From NCBI RefSeq assembly GCF_017614955.1, contig NZ_WVUH01000023.1, positions 1 through 34,335 on the forward strand: a stretch of 34,335 bases of DNA, read 5' to 3'. The notes beneath the pieces are model-generated. The model was not told the DNA's origin and ran no database searches. It was given only the letters and a program-made list of their open reading frames with translations. How positions within the stretch are numbered: position 1 is the stretch's first letter; the number at the start of each line of letters is the position of its first letter. Of the stretch, positions 1 to 8,794 are shown piece after piece. Position numbers and translations under genes: made by a program. Source of the DNA: Micromonospora echinofusca. Its GTDB lineage: Bacteria; Actinomycetota; Actinomycetes; Mycobacteriales; Micromonosporaceae.

Positions 1-1385
1 GCGCCCACGTGGGCGAGGAGCCGGCCGAGGTGGCCGGCCATCCGCTGCACGGTCGCGGGGTCGAAGAGCGCGGTGGCGTACTCGATGTGCCCGCGCAGTT
101 CCCCGTCGGCACCTTCGACGACGTGCAGGGTGAGGTCGGTCTTGGCGGTCCGGGTGGGCGGCCAGACCGCCTCGGCGGTGATGCCGGCCGGCCAGTCACC
201 GGCCGGGGCGTCGTCCTGGAGGGTGAAGGCGACCTGGTAGAGCGGCGTGCGGGAGAGGTCCCGGTCCGGTTCGAGTTCGTCGACCAGCAGCGCGAACGGG
301 GTGTCGGTGTGGTCGAAGGCGTCCAGCACGGTGCCCCGGGTGGCGGCCAGCAGCTCGGTGAAGGCGGGGTCGCCGGTCCAGGTGCCGCGCAGCACCAGGT
401 TGTCCACGCCGTACCCGACGAGCCGTTGCAGTTCGGCCCGGCTGCGTACCGAGGTGACGCTGCCGACGGGGATGTCGGTCCGGCCGGTGTAGCGGGACAG
501 CAGTGCCTGGAACGCGGCCAGCAGGGTGACGAAGAGGGTGGTGTCGGCGTCCCGGGCCACCTGCCGCAGTGCGGCGGAGACCCCGGCGGGGAGCGCGAAC
601 GGCACCGAGGCGCCCCGCCAGTCCCGGACCCGGGGTCGGGGCCGGTCGGTGGGCAGTTCCAGCGGGGTGCTGTCGGCGAGCTGCTGGCGCCAGTAGTCGA
701 GGTGCCGGTCCAGCAGCTCCCCCCGGAGCCGGTCGCGCTGCCAGGCGGCGAAGTCGGCGAACTGCACCCCGGCCGGCGGCAGGACCGGCTCGTCGCCGAC
801 GGCGTACCCGCCGTACAGCCGGGCCAGGTCGTCCATCAGCACCACCGTGGACGGGGCGTCGCAGGCGATGTGGTGCACCACGACGACGAGCAGGTGCTCG
901 TGGGCGCCGAGGCGCAACAGGGTGGCCCGGACCGGCCACTCGGTGGCCAGGTCGAAGCCGAGGTCGCCGAGTTCGGCCATCAGCTGGTCGGCCCGGTCGG
1001 CCCGGTCGGCGGCCGGCAGTTCGGTCAGGTCGACCAGCGGCAGTTCCTGGTGCCGGGGGGCGTCGACGACCTGCTGCGGGGTCAGGTCCCGCAGGGTGTA
1101 CCGGGTACGCAGGATCTCGTGCCGGGCGAGCAGGGCGTCCCAGGCGCGGACCAGGGCGCGGTGGTTCAGCGGGCCGCGCAGCCGCAGCGCCGACGAGACC
1201 AGGTACTCGGCGCTGGTCGGGTCCATCCGGTTGAGGAACCACATCTGCTGCTGGCCGTGGGAGAGCGGCAGGTCCCCGGAACGGTCGACGGTGGGGATGG
1301 TGCTGCGGCGGCCGGTGGCCCGGCCGGCCAGCCGCCGCCGGACGAGTTCCTCGCGCAGGTTGGGCTCGTTCGCGGTCGCGGTCAT
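1..1385 (-). CDS. NRPS, N-terminal condensation domain (partial, runs off left edge)
   Basis: Seen: an open frame of 461 complete codons begins at an ATG that overlaps the TGA of the upstream NRPS gene (ATGA, 1382-1385) and has no stop before the edge. It reads as a condensation domain: LPLSHGQQQMWFLNRM near the N-terminus, HHIACDA at residues 171-177, and HLGRLLAHVG at the cut end. Family knowledge: C domains join the donor aminoacyl or peptidyl thiolester to the acceptor amine using the second His of HHxxxDG; here the final Gly is Ala. Inference: it takes the chain from the last carrier domain of the upstream NRPS and is the first domain of the next module, whose A and T domains lie outside the window. 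Substrate cannot be told. Confidence 0.93.
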   Translation of the reverse strand, partial: MTATANEPNLREELVRRRLAGRATGRRSTIPTVDRSGDLPLSHGQQQMWFLNRMDPTSAEYLVSSALRLRGPLNHRALVRAWDALLARHEILRTRYTLRDLTPQQVVDAPRHQELPLVDLTELPAADRADRADQLMAELGDLGFDLATEWPVRATLLRLGAHEHLLVVVVHHIACDAPSTVVLMDDLARLYGGYAVGDEPVLPPAGVQFADFAAWQRDRLRGELLDRHLDYWRQQLADSTPLELPTDRPRPRVRDWRGASVPFALPAGVSAALRQVARDADTTLFVTLLAAFQALLSRYTGRTDIPVGSVTSVRSRAELQRLVGYGVDNLVLRGTWTGDPAFTELLAATRGTVLDAFDHTDTPFALLVDELEPDRDLSRTPLYQVAFTLQDDAPAGDWPAGITAEAVWPPTRTAKTDLTLHVVEGADGELRGHIEYATALFDPATVQRMAGHLGRLLAHVG

Positions 1386-4300
1386 GCGTGGTGCTCCTTG
1401 GTCTGCCGCAGTTCTTCGGTCAGGTCGGCGTCGGGCAGGGCGTCCACCTCGGCCCGGATCAGGTCCTCCACCCCGGTCGCCAGCGCCTCGACGGTGGGCT
1501 GCTGGAAGACCAGGCGGATCGGTACGTCGAGGTCGAACTCCTCCTGGAGCGCGGCGACCAGCCGGGCGGCCAGGACGGAGTGCCCGCCGAGGGCGAAGAA
1601 GTTCTGCCGCACCCCGACCTCCGGTACGGCGAGCAGGTCCCGCCAGATCGCGGCGATGCGTTCCTCCACGACGGTGCGCGGCGCGGCGGGGGTCTCCCCC
1701 GCGTCGCCGGCTACCGCGTCAGCAGTGGCGAGCAGGGTGAGCAGGGCGGCCCGGTCCACCTTCCCGTTGGTGTTCAGCGGGAGTTCCGGCACCGGCACGA
1801 ACCGGCCCGGGACCATGAAGTCGGGCAGCAGTCGGGCGCAGTGCCCGGCCAGGTCGGGGGCGTCGCCCCGGTGGAAGGCGACCAGCCGGTCGTCGTGCAC
1901 GACGACGGCGGCCTGACGTACCCCCGGGTGTTCCTCCACGACCGCCCGGACCTCGCCGAGTTCGACCCGGTACCCGCGTACCTTCACCTGGTCGTCGGCC
2001 CGGCCGACGAAGTCCATGGTGCCGTCGGGGCGCATCCGGACCAGGTCGCCGCTGCGGTAGAGCCGGCTGCCCGGCGGGCCGTACGGGTCGGGCAGGAACC
2101 GTTCGGCGGTCAGGTCCGGCCGGCCGGCGTACCCGGTGGCCAGGCAGGCGCCGCCGATGTACAGCTCGCCGACCGCGCCGACCGGCAGCAGCCGCAACCC
2201 GTCGTCGAGGATCCGCACCACGGTGTTCGCCAACGGGCGGCCGATCGGCACGATCTCGGTGGTCTGCGGTTCGGTGACCGGGTACGCGGTCATGATGACC
2301 GTGGTCTCGGTCGGGCCGTAGCTGTTGGTCAGACCACCCGGTCCGAGCCGGTCCAGCCACCGGTTCGCGGTGTCCCGGCGCAGGGCCGCCCCGGCGGTCC
2401 AGATCAGCCCGGACAACCGGCCGGACTGCGCGTCGTCGAGCTGCTCGGTGAGCAGTTCCAGGTGCGGCGGGGTCATGATGAACCGGTCGTACGGTCCGGC
2501 GTCGACCAGCAGCCGGCCGAGCCGGGCGATGTCCAGGTCGGCGGGGAGCAGGGTGACGGACTGGCCGCTGGTCAGCGGGCTGAACAGGTTGGGGATGGAC
2601 AGGTCGAAGGCGATGGTGGTGAACAGCGGGGCACCGTCGCCCTGCCCGGCCCGGTCCCCCCGGTCGCCCAGCGCCTCGGTCTCGGTCGCGCAGGCCAGGA
2701 AGTTCGACACCGCCCGGTGGGAGAGCAGCACCCCCTTGGGGCGGCCGGTCGACCCGGAGGTGAACAGCACGTACGCCGTCTGCTCCGGGTCGGTGTCCCG
2801 GTCCGGCCGACCGGTCGGGCCGGCGCCGATCATCAGCCGGTGGGTGTCGGTGTGCAGGGTGGGCACGTCGAACCGGCCGGCGTACCCGCTCCGGGTGACG
2901 GCGAGCCGGACCCCGGCGGTGGCGAGCATGTGCCCGATCCGGGCAGCCGGGTAGGCCGGGTCGAGCGGCAGCACCGCCGCGCCGGCCTTCCAGGTGCCGA
3001 GGATCGCCGCGACCAGGTCCGGTCCCCGGTCGAGCAGGACGGCCACCACGTCCCCGGTGCCGGTGCCGGCCCGGCGCAGGTGGTGGGCGATCCGGTTGGC
3101 CCGGTCGTCGAGGGTGGCGTACGAGGTGGTCGACCCGTGGTGCCGCAGCGCCACCGCGTCGGGGGTGCGGTCCCGCTGGGCCTCGAACAGGTCGCAGACG
3201 GTTGCCGCCGACCGGGGTACCTGCCGGCCCTGCACGCCGTACAGCAGGTGCTCCCGCTCGGCCGGGGAGAGCAGGTCCAGGTCGCCGATCCGCTCGTCGG
3301 GTCGGGTCACCGCAGCGGTGAGCAGCCGGACGAAGTGGTCGGCCAGCCGCTGCACGGTCGCCGCGTCGAACAGCGCCGTGGCGTACTCCAGGGTGCCGGT
3401 GTACGAGCCGTCGGGGCGGGGCCAGACGTGCATGGTCAGGTCGGTCTTGGCCACCTGCGCGGCGGTGTGCAGGGCGGCGAGCAGGGTCGGGTCGTCGGTC
3501 GACTGGCCGGTGATGCCGCCCTCCTGCACGTTGAGCATCACCTGGTAGAGCGGGGTACGGGACAGGTCCCGGTCGGTGACCAGGTCCTCCACCAGCCGCT
3601 CGAACGGCAGTTCCTGGTGGGCCAGGGCGGCCACCGTCCGGTCCCGGACGGCGGCGACGGCCGCGCGGAAGTCGCCCGCCGGGTCGAGGGTGCAGCGCAG
3701 CACCACCGGGTTGAGGAACACCCCGGCGACCTGTTCCACCTCGGTCGGGCGGTTGCCGGACGCGGGGGCGCCGACCGGGACGTCCCACTGCCCGGTGTAC
3801 CGGCCGAGCAGGGTGGCGAAGCCGGCCAGCAGGGTCATGAACGGGGTGGCCGCGCAGCTGCGGCCCAGTTCGGTGAGTCGGGTGGCCAGGTCGGCGGGGA
3901 GGTCGAAGGCAACGTGCGCGCCGTGCGGGTCACGGACCGGCGGGCGGGGCCGGTCGGTCGGCAGGGCCAGCTCGGGCACCCCGGCCAGTTCGGCGCGCCA
4001 GAAGTCGAGTTCCCGTGCGACGAGCGCGTCGGTGAGGTGCCGGTGCTGCCAGGTGGCGTAGTCGGCGTACTGCACGGGCAGTGGCGGCAGGTCCGGGGTA
4101 TGTCCCTCGGCGAGGGCGGTGCAGAGGTGCCGCAGATCGCGTTCCAGGACGGCGGCGGTACCGGCGTCGGAGGCGATGTGGTGCAGGGCGACCAGCAGCA
4201 GGTGGTCCTGCCCGGGTGCGGTGACCAGGGTGGCCCGCCACAGTGGACCGGTGGCCAGGTCGAAGCCCTGGCGCAGTTGCGCGTCGACCAGTTCGGCCAG

Positions 4301-6433
4301 CGGGGTACCGGTGGCGGGCCGGACCACCAGGTCGATGTCGCCGGGGGGCGCGATCCGCTGCTGCGGTTCGCCGTCGACGACCAGGTAGCGGGTCCGCAGC
4401 GCCTCGTGCCGGGTCTCCAGCGCGGTCAGCGCGGCCCGGACGGTCGCCGGGTCGAGGGCGCCGGGCAGCCGTAGGTAGAGCGGCACCACCCATTCCGGGC
4501 TGGCCGGGTGCAGCCGGTCCAGCAGCCAGAGCCGGCGTTGCGCGGCGGAGAGCGGCAGCGGGCCGGTCCGGGGTACCGGTACCACCACAGGGGTCGGCGT
4601 CGGGGCCGCCGGTGTGGTCGGGTCCGGCGCGGACGCGGCGGCGCGGGCCTGCTCCAGCAGGGCGGCCTGCTGGGCGACCGTGGTCGCGGTGAGCAGGTCC
4701 CGCAGGTCCAGCCGGATACCGGACTCGGCGGCGAGCCGACCGGCCAGCCGGATGGTCACCAGGGACGACCCGCCGAGCTGGTGGATGTCGTCGTGCACGC
4801 CGACCCGGTCGACGTCGAGCAGCCGCTGCCAGACCCGGGCGACCAGGCGTTCGGCCTCGGTACGGGGTGCCTGGTGGTCGGGCCGGTCGGCGCTGCTGTC
4901 TAGCGGGGGCAACGCCGACCGGTCGATCTTGCCACTGGTGGTCAGCGGGAACTCGTCGACCGGCACGAAGACCGCCGGGACGAGGGGTTCGGGCAGCCGG
5001 TCGGTGAGGAAGGCGCGCAGTTCGGCACCGGTCAACGGACGCCGGCCGGCGACGTACGCGGCGAGTTGACGGGGGCCGCCCGGTTCACCGGTGGCCACCA
5101 CCACGGCCCGGCGTACGTCGGGGTGCGCGGCGAGGACGGCCTCCACCTCGGCCGGTTCGATGCGTACCCCGTTGACCTTGACCTGGTCGTCGGAGCGGCC
5201 GACGAACTCCAGGGTCCGGTCGGTCCGCCAGCGGACCTGGTCACCGGTGCGGTAGAGGCGGGCGCCGGGCGGGCCGTACTCGTCCGGTACGAACCGGTCG
5301 GCGGTCAGGTCCGGCCGGTTCAGGTACCCCCGGCCGAGGCCGGCGCCGCCGACGTAGAGGTCACCGACCACCCCGACCGGTACCGGCCGGCGGTTGCCGT
5401 CGAGCACCTGGAGCCGCAGGTTGTCCAGGGGACGCCCGATCGGCACCGGCCCGGTCCGCTGGTCGGGGTCGACCGGCTGGGCGGTGACGTCGATGGCGCA
5501 CTCGGTCGGGCCGTAGGTGTTCCACACCTGCACCCCGGGTGCGGTCCGCAGGCGCTGGCAGAGTTCGGCGTGCAGCGGCTCACCGGCGGAGAAGACCAGC
5601 CGCAGGCTGTGGCAGCGCGACCAGTCCGCCTCCTCGACCAGCAGGTGCAGCACCGACGGGACGCCCTGGAGCACGGTGGTCCCGGACCGGATGATCTCGG
5701 CGACCAGCGCGGCCGGGTCCCGGTCCGCGCCGTCCGGGGCCAGGACCACGGTCGCCCCGCAGATCAGCGGGGCGAAGAACTCCCAGCCGGCCGCGTCGAA
5801 GCTGACCGGGGTCTTCTGGAGGACCCGGTCCCCGGCGGCGAGACCGGGTCGCCGGACGGTCCAGGCCACCCGGTTGCCGATCCCCCGGTGGGTGATCACC
5901 ACGCCCTTGGGTCGGCCGGTCGAGCCGGAGGTGTAGAGCACGTAGGCGGCGTGGTCCGGGTGGATCGGCACGTCCGGGGCGGTGTCCGGGCCGGCCGGGA
6001 TCCGGTCGGCGTCCAGGCAGACCACCCGGGTCGGCCCGACCAGGCCCTCGTCGAGCAGGTCGACCTGGGTGAGCAGGACGTCCACCCCGGTCTCCCCGAT
6101 GATCCACCGGCGCCGGTCCGCCGGGTGGGTCGGGTCCAGCGGCACGTACGCCCCACCGGCCCGCCACACCGCCAGCAGCGCCACCACCAGGTCGACCCCC
6201 CGGCGCAGGTACACGCCGACCAGGGACTCCGGGCCGACCCCGAGCCCGACCAGGTGGTGCGCGAGCCGGTTGGCGCGGCGGTCGAGGTCGGCGTAGTCGA
6301 CCCGTTCGTCCCCGGCGACCAGCGCGGTGGCGTGCGGCGTCGACAGTGCCTGGCGGGTGACCAGTTCCGGCAGGACGACCGGTTCGGCGCTGTCCGGGCC
6401 GGGCGCCGCGACGGTGGACAGGGGGGTGCTCAT
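1382..6433 (-). CDS. Dimodular NRPS, domain order A-T-C-A-T
   Basis: 1683 residues. Start ATG follows GGAGGA at good spacing. Domains: A1 about 20-510 (TSGSTGRPKG near 168-177, Lys502 in TSGKIDR), T1 about 525-595 (LGGSS, Ser557), C about 625-1060 (HHIASDA 751-757), A2 about 1080-1565 (TSGSTGRPKG near 1225, Lys1558), T2 about 1588-1655 (LGGHS, Ser1619). Aligning by eye to PheA gives A1 pocket D213 A214 W217 Q256 F281 A283 T306 I314 D315 K502, close to Gln-type codes, and A2 pocket D1277 L1278 P1281 M1320 W1345 A1347 S1371 V1379 I1380 K1558, which matches no code I know. The protein starts with A and lacks its own first C domain, so the stand-alone C protein at 8795-10156 may acylate its first residue in trans. 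One pocket may take diaminopropionate made by the neighbouring SbnA/SbnB pair. Substrate calls are tentative; domain calls are firm. Confidence 0.96.
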   Translation of the reverse strand: MSTPLSTVAAPGPDSAEPVVLPELVTRQALSTPHATALVAGDERVDYADLDRRANRLAHHLVGLGVGPESLVGVYLRRGVDLVVALLAVWRAGGAYVPLDPTHPADRRRWIIGETGVDVLLTQVDLLDEGLVGPTRVVCLDADRIPAGPDTAPDVPIHPDHAAYVLYTSGSTGRPKGVVITHRGIGNRVAWTVRRPGLAAGDRVLQKTPVSFDAAGWEFFAPLICGATVVLAPDGADRDPAALVAEIIRSGTTVLQGVPSVLHLLVEEADWSRCHSLRLVFSAGEPLHAELCQRLRTAPGVQVWNTYGPTECAIDVTAQPVDPDQRTGPVPIGRPLDNLRLQVLDGNRRPVPVGVVGDLYVGGAGLGRGYLNRPDLTADRFVPDEYGPPGARLYRTGDQVRWRTDRTLEFVGRSDDQVKVNGVRIEPAEVEAVLAAHPDVRRAVVVATGEPGGPRQLAAYVAGRRPLTGAELRAFLTDRLPEPLVPAVFVPVDEFPLTTSGKIDRSALPPLDSSADRPDHQAPRTEAERLVARVWQRLLDVDRVGVHDDIHQLGGSSLVTIRLAGRLAAESGIRLDLRDLLTATTVAQQAALLEQARAAASAPDPTTPAAPTPTPVVVPVPRTGPLPLSAAQRRLWLLDRLHPASPEWVVPLYLRLPGALDPATVRAALTALETRHEALRTRYLVVDGEPQQRIAPPGDIDLVVRPATGTPLAELVDAQLRQGFDLATGPLWRATLVTAPGQDHLLLVALHHIASDAGTAAVLERDLRHLCTALAEGHTPDLPPLPVQYADYATWQHRHLTDALVARELDFWRAELAGVPELALPTDRPRPPVRDPHGAHVAFDLPADLATRLTELGRSCAATPFMTLLAGFATLLGRYTGQWDVPVGAPASGNRPTEVEQVAGVFLNPVVLRCTLDPAGDFRAAVAAVRDRTVAALAHQELPFERLVEDLVTDRDLSRTPLYQVMLNVQEGGITGQSTDDPTLLAALHTAAQVAKTDLTMHVWPRPDGSYTGTLEYATALFDAATVQRLADHFVRLLTAAVTRPDERIGDLDLLSPAEREHLLYGVQGRQVPRSAATVCDLFEAQRDRTPDAVALRHHGSTTSYATLDDRANRIAHHLRRAGTGTGDVVAVLLDRGPDLVAAILGTWKAGAAVLPLDPAYPAARIGHMLATAGVRLAVTRSGYAGRFDVPTLHTDTHRLMIGAGPTGRPDRDTDPEQTAYVLFTSGSTGRPKGVLLSHRAVSNFLACATETEALGDRGDRAGQGDGAPLFTTIAFDLSIPNLFSPLTSGQSVTLLPADLDIARLGRLLVDAGPYDRFIMTPPHLELLTEQLDDAQSGRLSGLIWTAGAALRRDTANRWLDRLGPGGLTNSYGPTETTVIMTAYPVTEPQTTEIVPIGRPLANTVVRILDDGLRLLPVGAVGELYIGGACLATGYAGRPDLTAERFLPDPYGPPGSRLYRSGDLVRMRPDGTMDFVGRADDQVKVRGYRVELGEVRAVVEEHPGVRQAAVVVHDDRLVAFHRGDAPDLAGHCARLLPDFMVPGRFVPVPELPLNTNGKVDRAALLTLLATADAVAGDAGETPAAPRTVVEERIAAIWRDLLAVPEVGVRQNFFALGGHSVLAARLVAALQEEFDLDVPIRLVFQQPTVEALATGVEDLIRAEVDALPDADLTEELRQTKEHHA

Positions 6434-6478
6434 CGGGGTTCCTCCGGAGTGGGATGGGGCGCGGGCCGTCGCGGACCG

Positions 6479-6688
6479 TCAGACGGTCGCCTTGCCGTCC
6501 ATGCGCCGGCGCAGGCTCGCCGGCCGCATGTCGGTCCAGATCTCGCCGATGCGGGCCAGGCACTCGTCGCGGGTACCCGCGGTGCCCTCGGCCCGCCAAC
6601 CGGCCGGCAGCGCCCGGTCGCTCCACCAGATCGAGTACTGCTCCTCGTCGTTGAGCACCACCAGGTAGCTGCGGTCGTCGTCGCTCAT
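6479..6688 (-). CDS. MbtH-like protein
   Basis: 69 residues. MbtH-like proteins bind NRPS adenylation domains and help them fold and work. Seen: the family pattern NDEEQYSIWW, PAGW, CLARIGEIWTDMRPASL is complete. The start ATG overlaps the TGA of the SbnB-like gene (ATGA, 6685-6688), and a longer frame through this region is only an out-of-frame reading of that gene. The NRPS gene follows 45 nt later with its own Shine-Dalgarno. Position and coupling suggest it serves A1 and/or A2 of that NRPS. Confidence 0.97.
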   Translation of the reverse strand: MSDDDRSYLVVLNDEEQYSIWWSDRALPAGWRAEGTAGTRDECLARIGEIWTDMRPASLRRRMDGKATV

Positions 6689-7716
6689 GTGTTCTCCCTC
6701 GTGGGTTCCGCCGCCGCCACGGTGGCGGCCGGCACGGGTCCGAAGTCGTCGATCCGCACGCCCAGGCCCCGGCTCGCCGCGACGGTGCGGACGTGTTCGG
6801 CGAGCGCGATGTCCAGCACCCCGAGACCGAACGGGGAGACCACCACCGGCCCGTCCCCGGGCGGCAGGGCGGCGCCACCGGCGAGCCGGCCGATCGTGGT
6901 GTGGATGAAGTCCCGGCCGCCGGTCGCCTGCTCGGCCAGGTGCAGCGAGGTGCGTTCCCGGCACACGTGGTCGGGGTCGTCGACGACGTTGCGGGCGGCC
7001 AGGACCGCCGCCGGGTGCAGGTCCCGCAGCGAGAGGTGCAGCAGCACCGCGCCGGCCGGGCAGGCGGCCAGGTCCAGGTGCGGTGCACTGGCGGTGGTGG
7101 CGATCGAGGTCAGCCGGTGCGCGGCGAGGGCCCGTTCGGCGTGGTCCACCACGGTGACGGTGGCGTCGGGCAGCAGGGTCGCCGCGTGGGCGGCGAAGGC
7201 GGCGGCCCGGCGCGGATCGGTGTCGTGCAGGACCACGGCGGGCAGCGGGCCCAGGGTGACGGTGAGGAAGCGCAGCACCTCGCGGTTGATCAGGCCGCAG
7301 CCGATCAGCGCCACCCCGTCCGGTCGACGGTCGGCGGTCGCCAGGTCGGCGGCGAGGGCGGCGCTGGCGGCGGTCCGCCGGGCGGAGATCACCGATCCCT
7401 CGACGAACGCGGTCGGCACGCCGGTGTCCAGTGAGTTCAGTACGATCGCGGCACTGGCCCGGTCCAGCCCTCGGTCGATGTTCGCCGGGAACGACGAGAT
7501 CCATTTCATTCCGGCGGACGGCGGTTCCGATCCGAGATACGCCGGCAGTCCGATGATGCGGTTGCGGGGGGCGTCGGGGAATCGAAGGAAGACCGAGTGC
7601 GGCAGGCTGGTCCGGCCCTTTTCGTGCCACAGGTACGCCTGCCGGACCAGATCGACGACCCGCGCGTCGGCACCGTCGAGAATCTCCCGGACCACCTGGT
7701 GTCCGATGATCAGCAT
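6685..7716 (-). CDS. sbnB-like: SbnB-like dehydrogenase (ornithine cyclodeaminase family) for L-2,3-diaminopropionate
   Basis: 343 residues from the ATG at 7716 (MLIIGHQVVREIL). The frame stays open 17 codons further upstream, but this ATG sits in the end of the SbnA-like gene (7-nt overlap), has AAGGGCG before it, and gives about the length of S. aureus SbnB (336). Features: MKWISSFPANI substrate-loop region, and a Rossmann stretch GVALIGCGLINREVLRFL. Family knowledge: SbnB oxidatively hydrolyses N-(1-amino-1-carboxyethyl)-glutamate with NAD+ to give L-2,3-diaminopropionate (Dap) and 2-oxoglutarate. Pairing with the SbnA-like gene next door makes Dap supply far more likely than ornithine cyclodeamination. 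Inference: the Dap is loaded by an A domain of this assembly line. Confidence 0.9.
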   Translation of the reverse strand: MLIIGHQVVREILDGADARVVDLVRQAYLWHEKGRTSLPHSVFLRFPDAPRNRIIGLPAYLGSEPPSAGMKWISSFPANIDRGLDRASAAIVLNSLDTGVPTAFVEGSVISARRTAASAALAADLATADRRPDGVALIGCGLINREVLRFLTVTLGPLPAVVLHDTDPRRAAAFAAHAATLLPDATVTVVDHAERALAAHRLTSIATTASAPHLDLAACPAGAVLLHLSLRDLHPAAVLAARNVVDDPDHVCRERTSLHLAEQATGGRDFIHTTIGRLAGGAALPPGDGPVVVSPFGLGVLDIALAEHVRTVAASRGLGVRIDDFGPVPAATVAAAEPTRENT

Positions 7717-8690
7717 TCGTCGCCCTTCCACAGATGGGTGACCTCGCCGAACTGTCCGGTCACCCACTGGTCGGAATAGATGGTGTCGAGATAGCGGTCG
7801 CCGTTGTCGGGGAAGATCAGCACGCTGGTCGACCCGGCCGGCAGGTCGGCGATCCGGCGGCGCAGGGCGGCCACGGTGGCCCCGGACGAGCCACCGGCGA
7901 GGATCGCCTCCCGGTCGGCCAGCAGCCGGCAGCCGACCACGCAGTCCAGGTCGGAGACGTGCAGCACCTCGTCCGGTGCGGCACGTTCGGCCAGCGGCGG
8001 TACGACGGAGGCGCCGTGCCCGGGGATCAACCGGGGGGTCGGGGGCTGGCCGAAGATGGCGCTGCCCACCGCGTCGACCGCCACGATCCGGGTCCGGTGG
8101 CCGTGCTCCCGCAGGTAGTCGGCGCAGCCGACCAGGGTGCCGCAGGTGCCGGTGGCGCAGAACAGGTAGTCCACCCGCCCGTCGAGGGCGGCGACGATCT
8201 CCGCCATGGTCTGCCGCTGGGCGCGGGCGTTGAGCGGGTTGGTGTACTGGTCCGGGCGGTACGCGCCGGGCACCGTCTCGACCAGTTCGCGGACCCGGCG
8301 CCGGCGCACCGGCAGGTACTCGCCGGTCTCCGGGTCGGGGTGCTCGATCATCTCGATCTCGGCCCGGTACGCGGCGAGCACCGCCAGGTTCTGCCGGGTG
8401 GTCTTCGGGTCGACCACGCAGATGAACCGGATGCCGTAGTAGGCGCAGACCTGGGCCAGTCCGATGGCCAGGTTGCCGGAGCTGGACTCGACCACCACCG
8501 ACCGCCCCGGCACCAGTTCCCCGGACTCGATCCGGCCCCGCAGCATGTTCAGTGCGGCCCGGTCCTTGATGCTCCCGCCCGGGTTGAACTGTTCGAGTTT
8601 CGCGTACACCCGGGAAGGGGAACCGGGAAACAGCCGGGACAGCCGTACCAACGGCGTGTTGCCGACTGCGGAGAGAATTCCGTGTTCCAT
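7710..8690 (-). CDS. sbnA-like: SbnA-like PLP enzyme (cysteine synthase family), first step to L-2,3-diaminopropionate
   Basis: 326 residues. Start ATG is preceded by AAAGGAGG (about 8698-8705), a strong Shine-Dalgarno. Cysteine synthase fold: GNTPLVRL near residue 10, NPGGSIKDRAA with the PLP lysine at K42, ESSSGNLAIGLA substrate loop, and GTCGT phosphate-binding loop. Family knowledge: SbnA condenses O-phospho-L-serine with L-glutamate to give N-(1-amino-1-carboxyethyl)-glutamate, the substrate of SbnB. The SbnB-like gene overlaps its end. Other cysteine synthase-type activities cannot be excluded by sequence alone, but the A/B pair inside an NRPS operon is the usual Dap cassette. A 104-nt gap separates it from the C-domain gene upstream and may hold an extra promoter. 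Confidence 0.92.
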   Translation of the reverse strand: MEHGILSAVGNTPLVRLSRLFPGSPSRVYAKLEQFNPGGSIKDRAALNMLRGRIESGELVPGRSVVVESSSGNLAIGLAQVCAYYGIRFICVVDPKTTRQNLAVLAAYRAEIEMIEHPDPETGEYLPVRRRRVRELVETVPGAYRPDQYTNPLNARAQRQTMAEIVAALDGRVDYLFCATGTCGTLVGCADYLREHGHRTRIVAVDAVGSAIFGQPPTPRLIPGHGASVVPPLAERAAPDEVLHVSDLDCVVGCRLLADREAILAGGSSGATVAALRRRIADLPAGSTSVLIFPDNGDRYLDTIYSDQWVTGQFGEVTHLWKGDEC

Positions 8691-8734
8691 TCCAGCCCTC
8701 CTTTCCGGGTGTCGCGGAAATGCTGCCGACCGGC

Positions 8735-8753
8735 GCTATACCGGCCCTATATC
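8735..8753 (-). promoter_or_regulatory. Possible internal promoter ahead of the SbnA-like gene
   Basis: Within the 104-nt gap 8691-8794 the minus strand carries two -10-like hexamers 11 nt apart, TATAGG (8746-8751) and TATAGC (8735-8740), in otherwise GC-rich sequence. A TGAGAG lies about 18 nt upstream of the first. No good -35 is visible. This may give the Dap genes their own transcription start. The gap also holds a repeated 13-mer (TCAGCTCATGCCG at 8773-8785 and 8795-8807) covering the stop of the C-domain gene. Confidence 0.3.
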
Positions 8754-8794
8754 CCGGCTCTGTCCGGGTCTCTCAGCTCATGCCGCGAGTGCGT

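Noticed and set aside
1382-6433. Firm glutamine call for the first A domain
   Set aside because: The pocket read by eye is near Gln-type codes, but two positions differ and the operon supplies diaminopropionate; kept only as a tentative note.
9-7741. Very long open frames on the plus strand across the NRPS region (up to 1028 codons)
   Set aside because: They are antisense to clear NRPS, SbnB and MbtH coding sequence and have Gly/Arg/Val-rich, motif-free translations, as expected from high GC.
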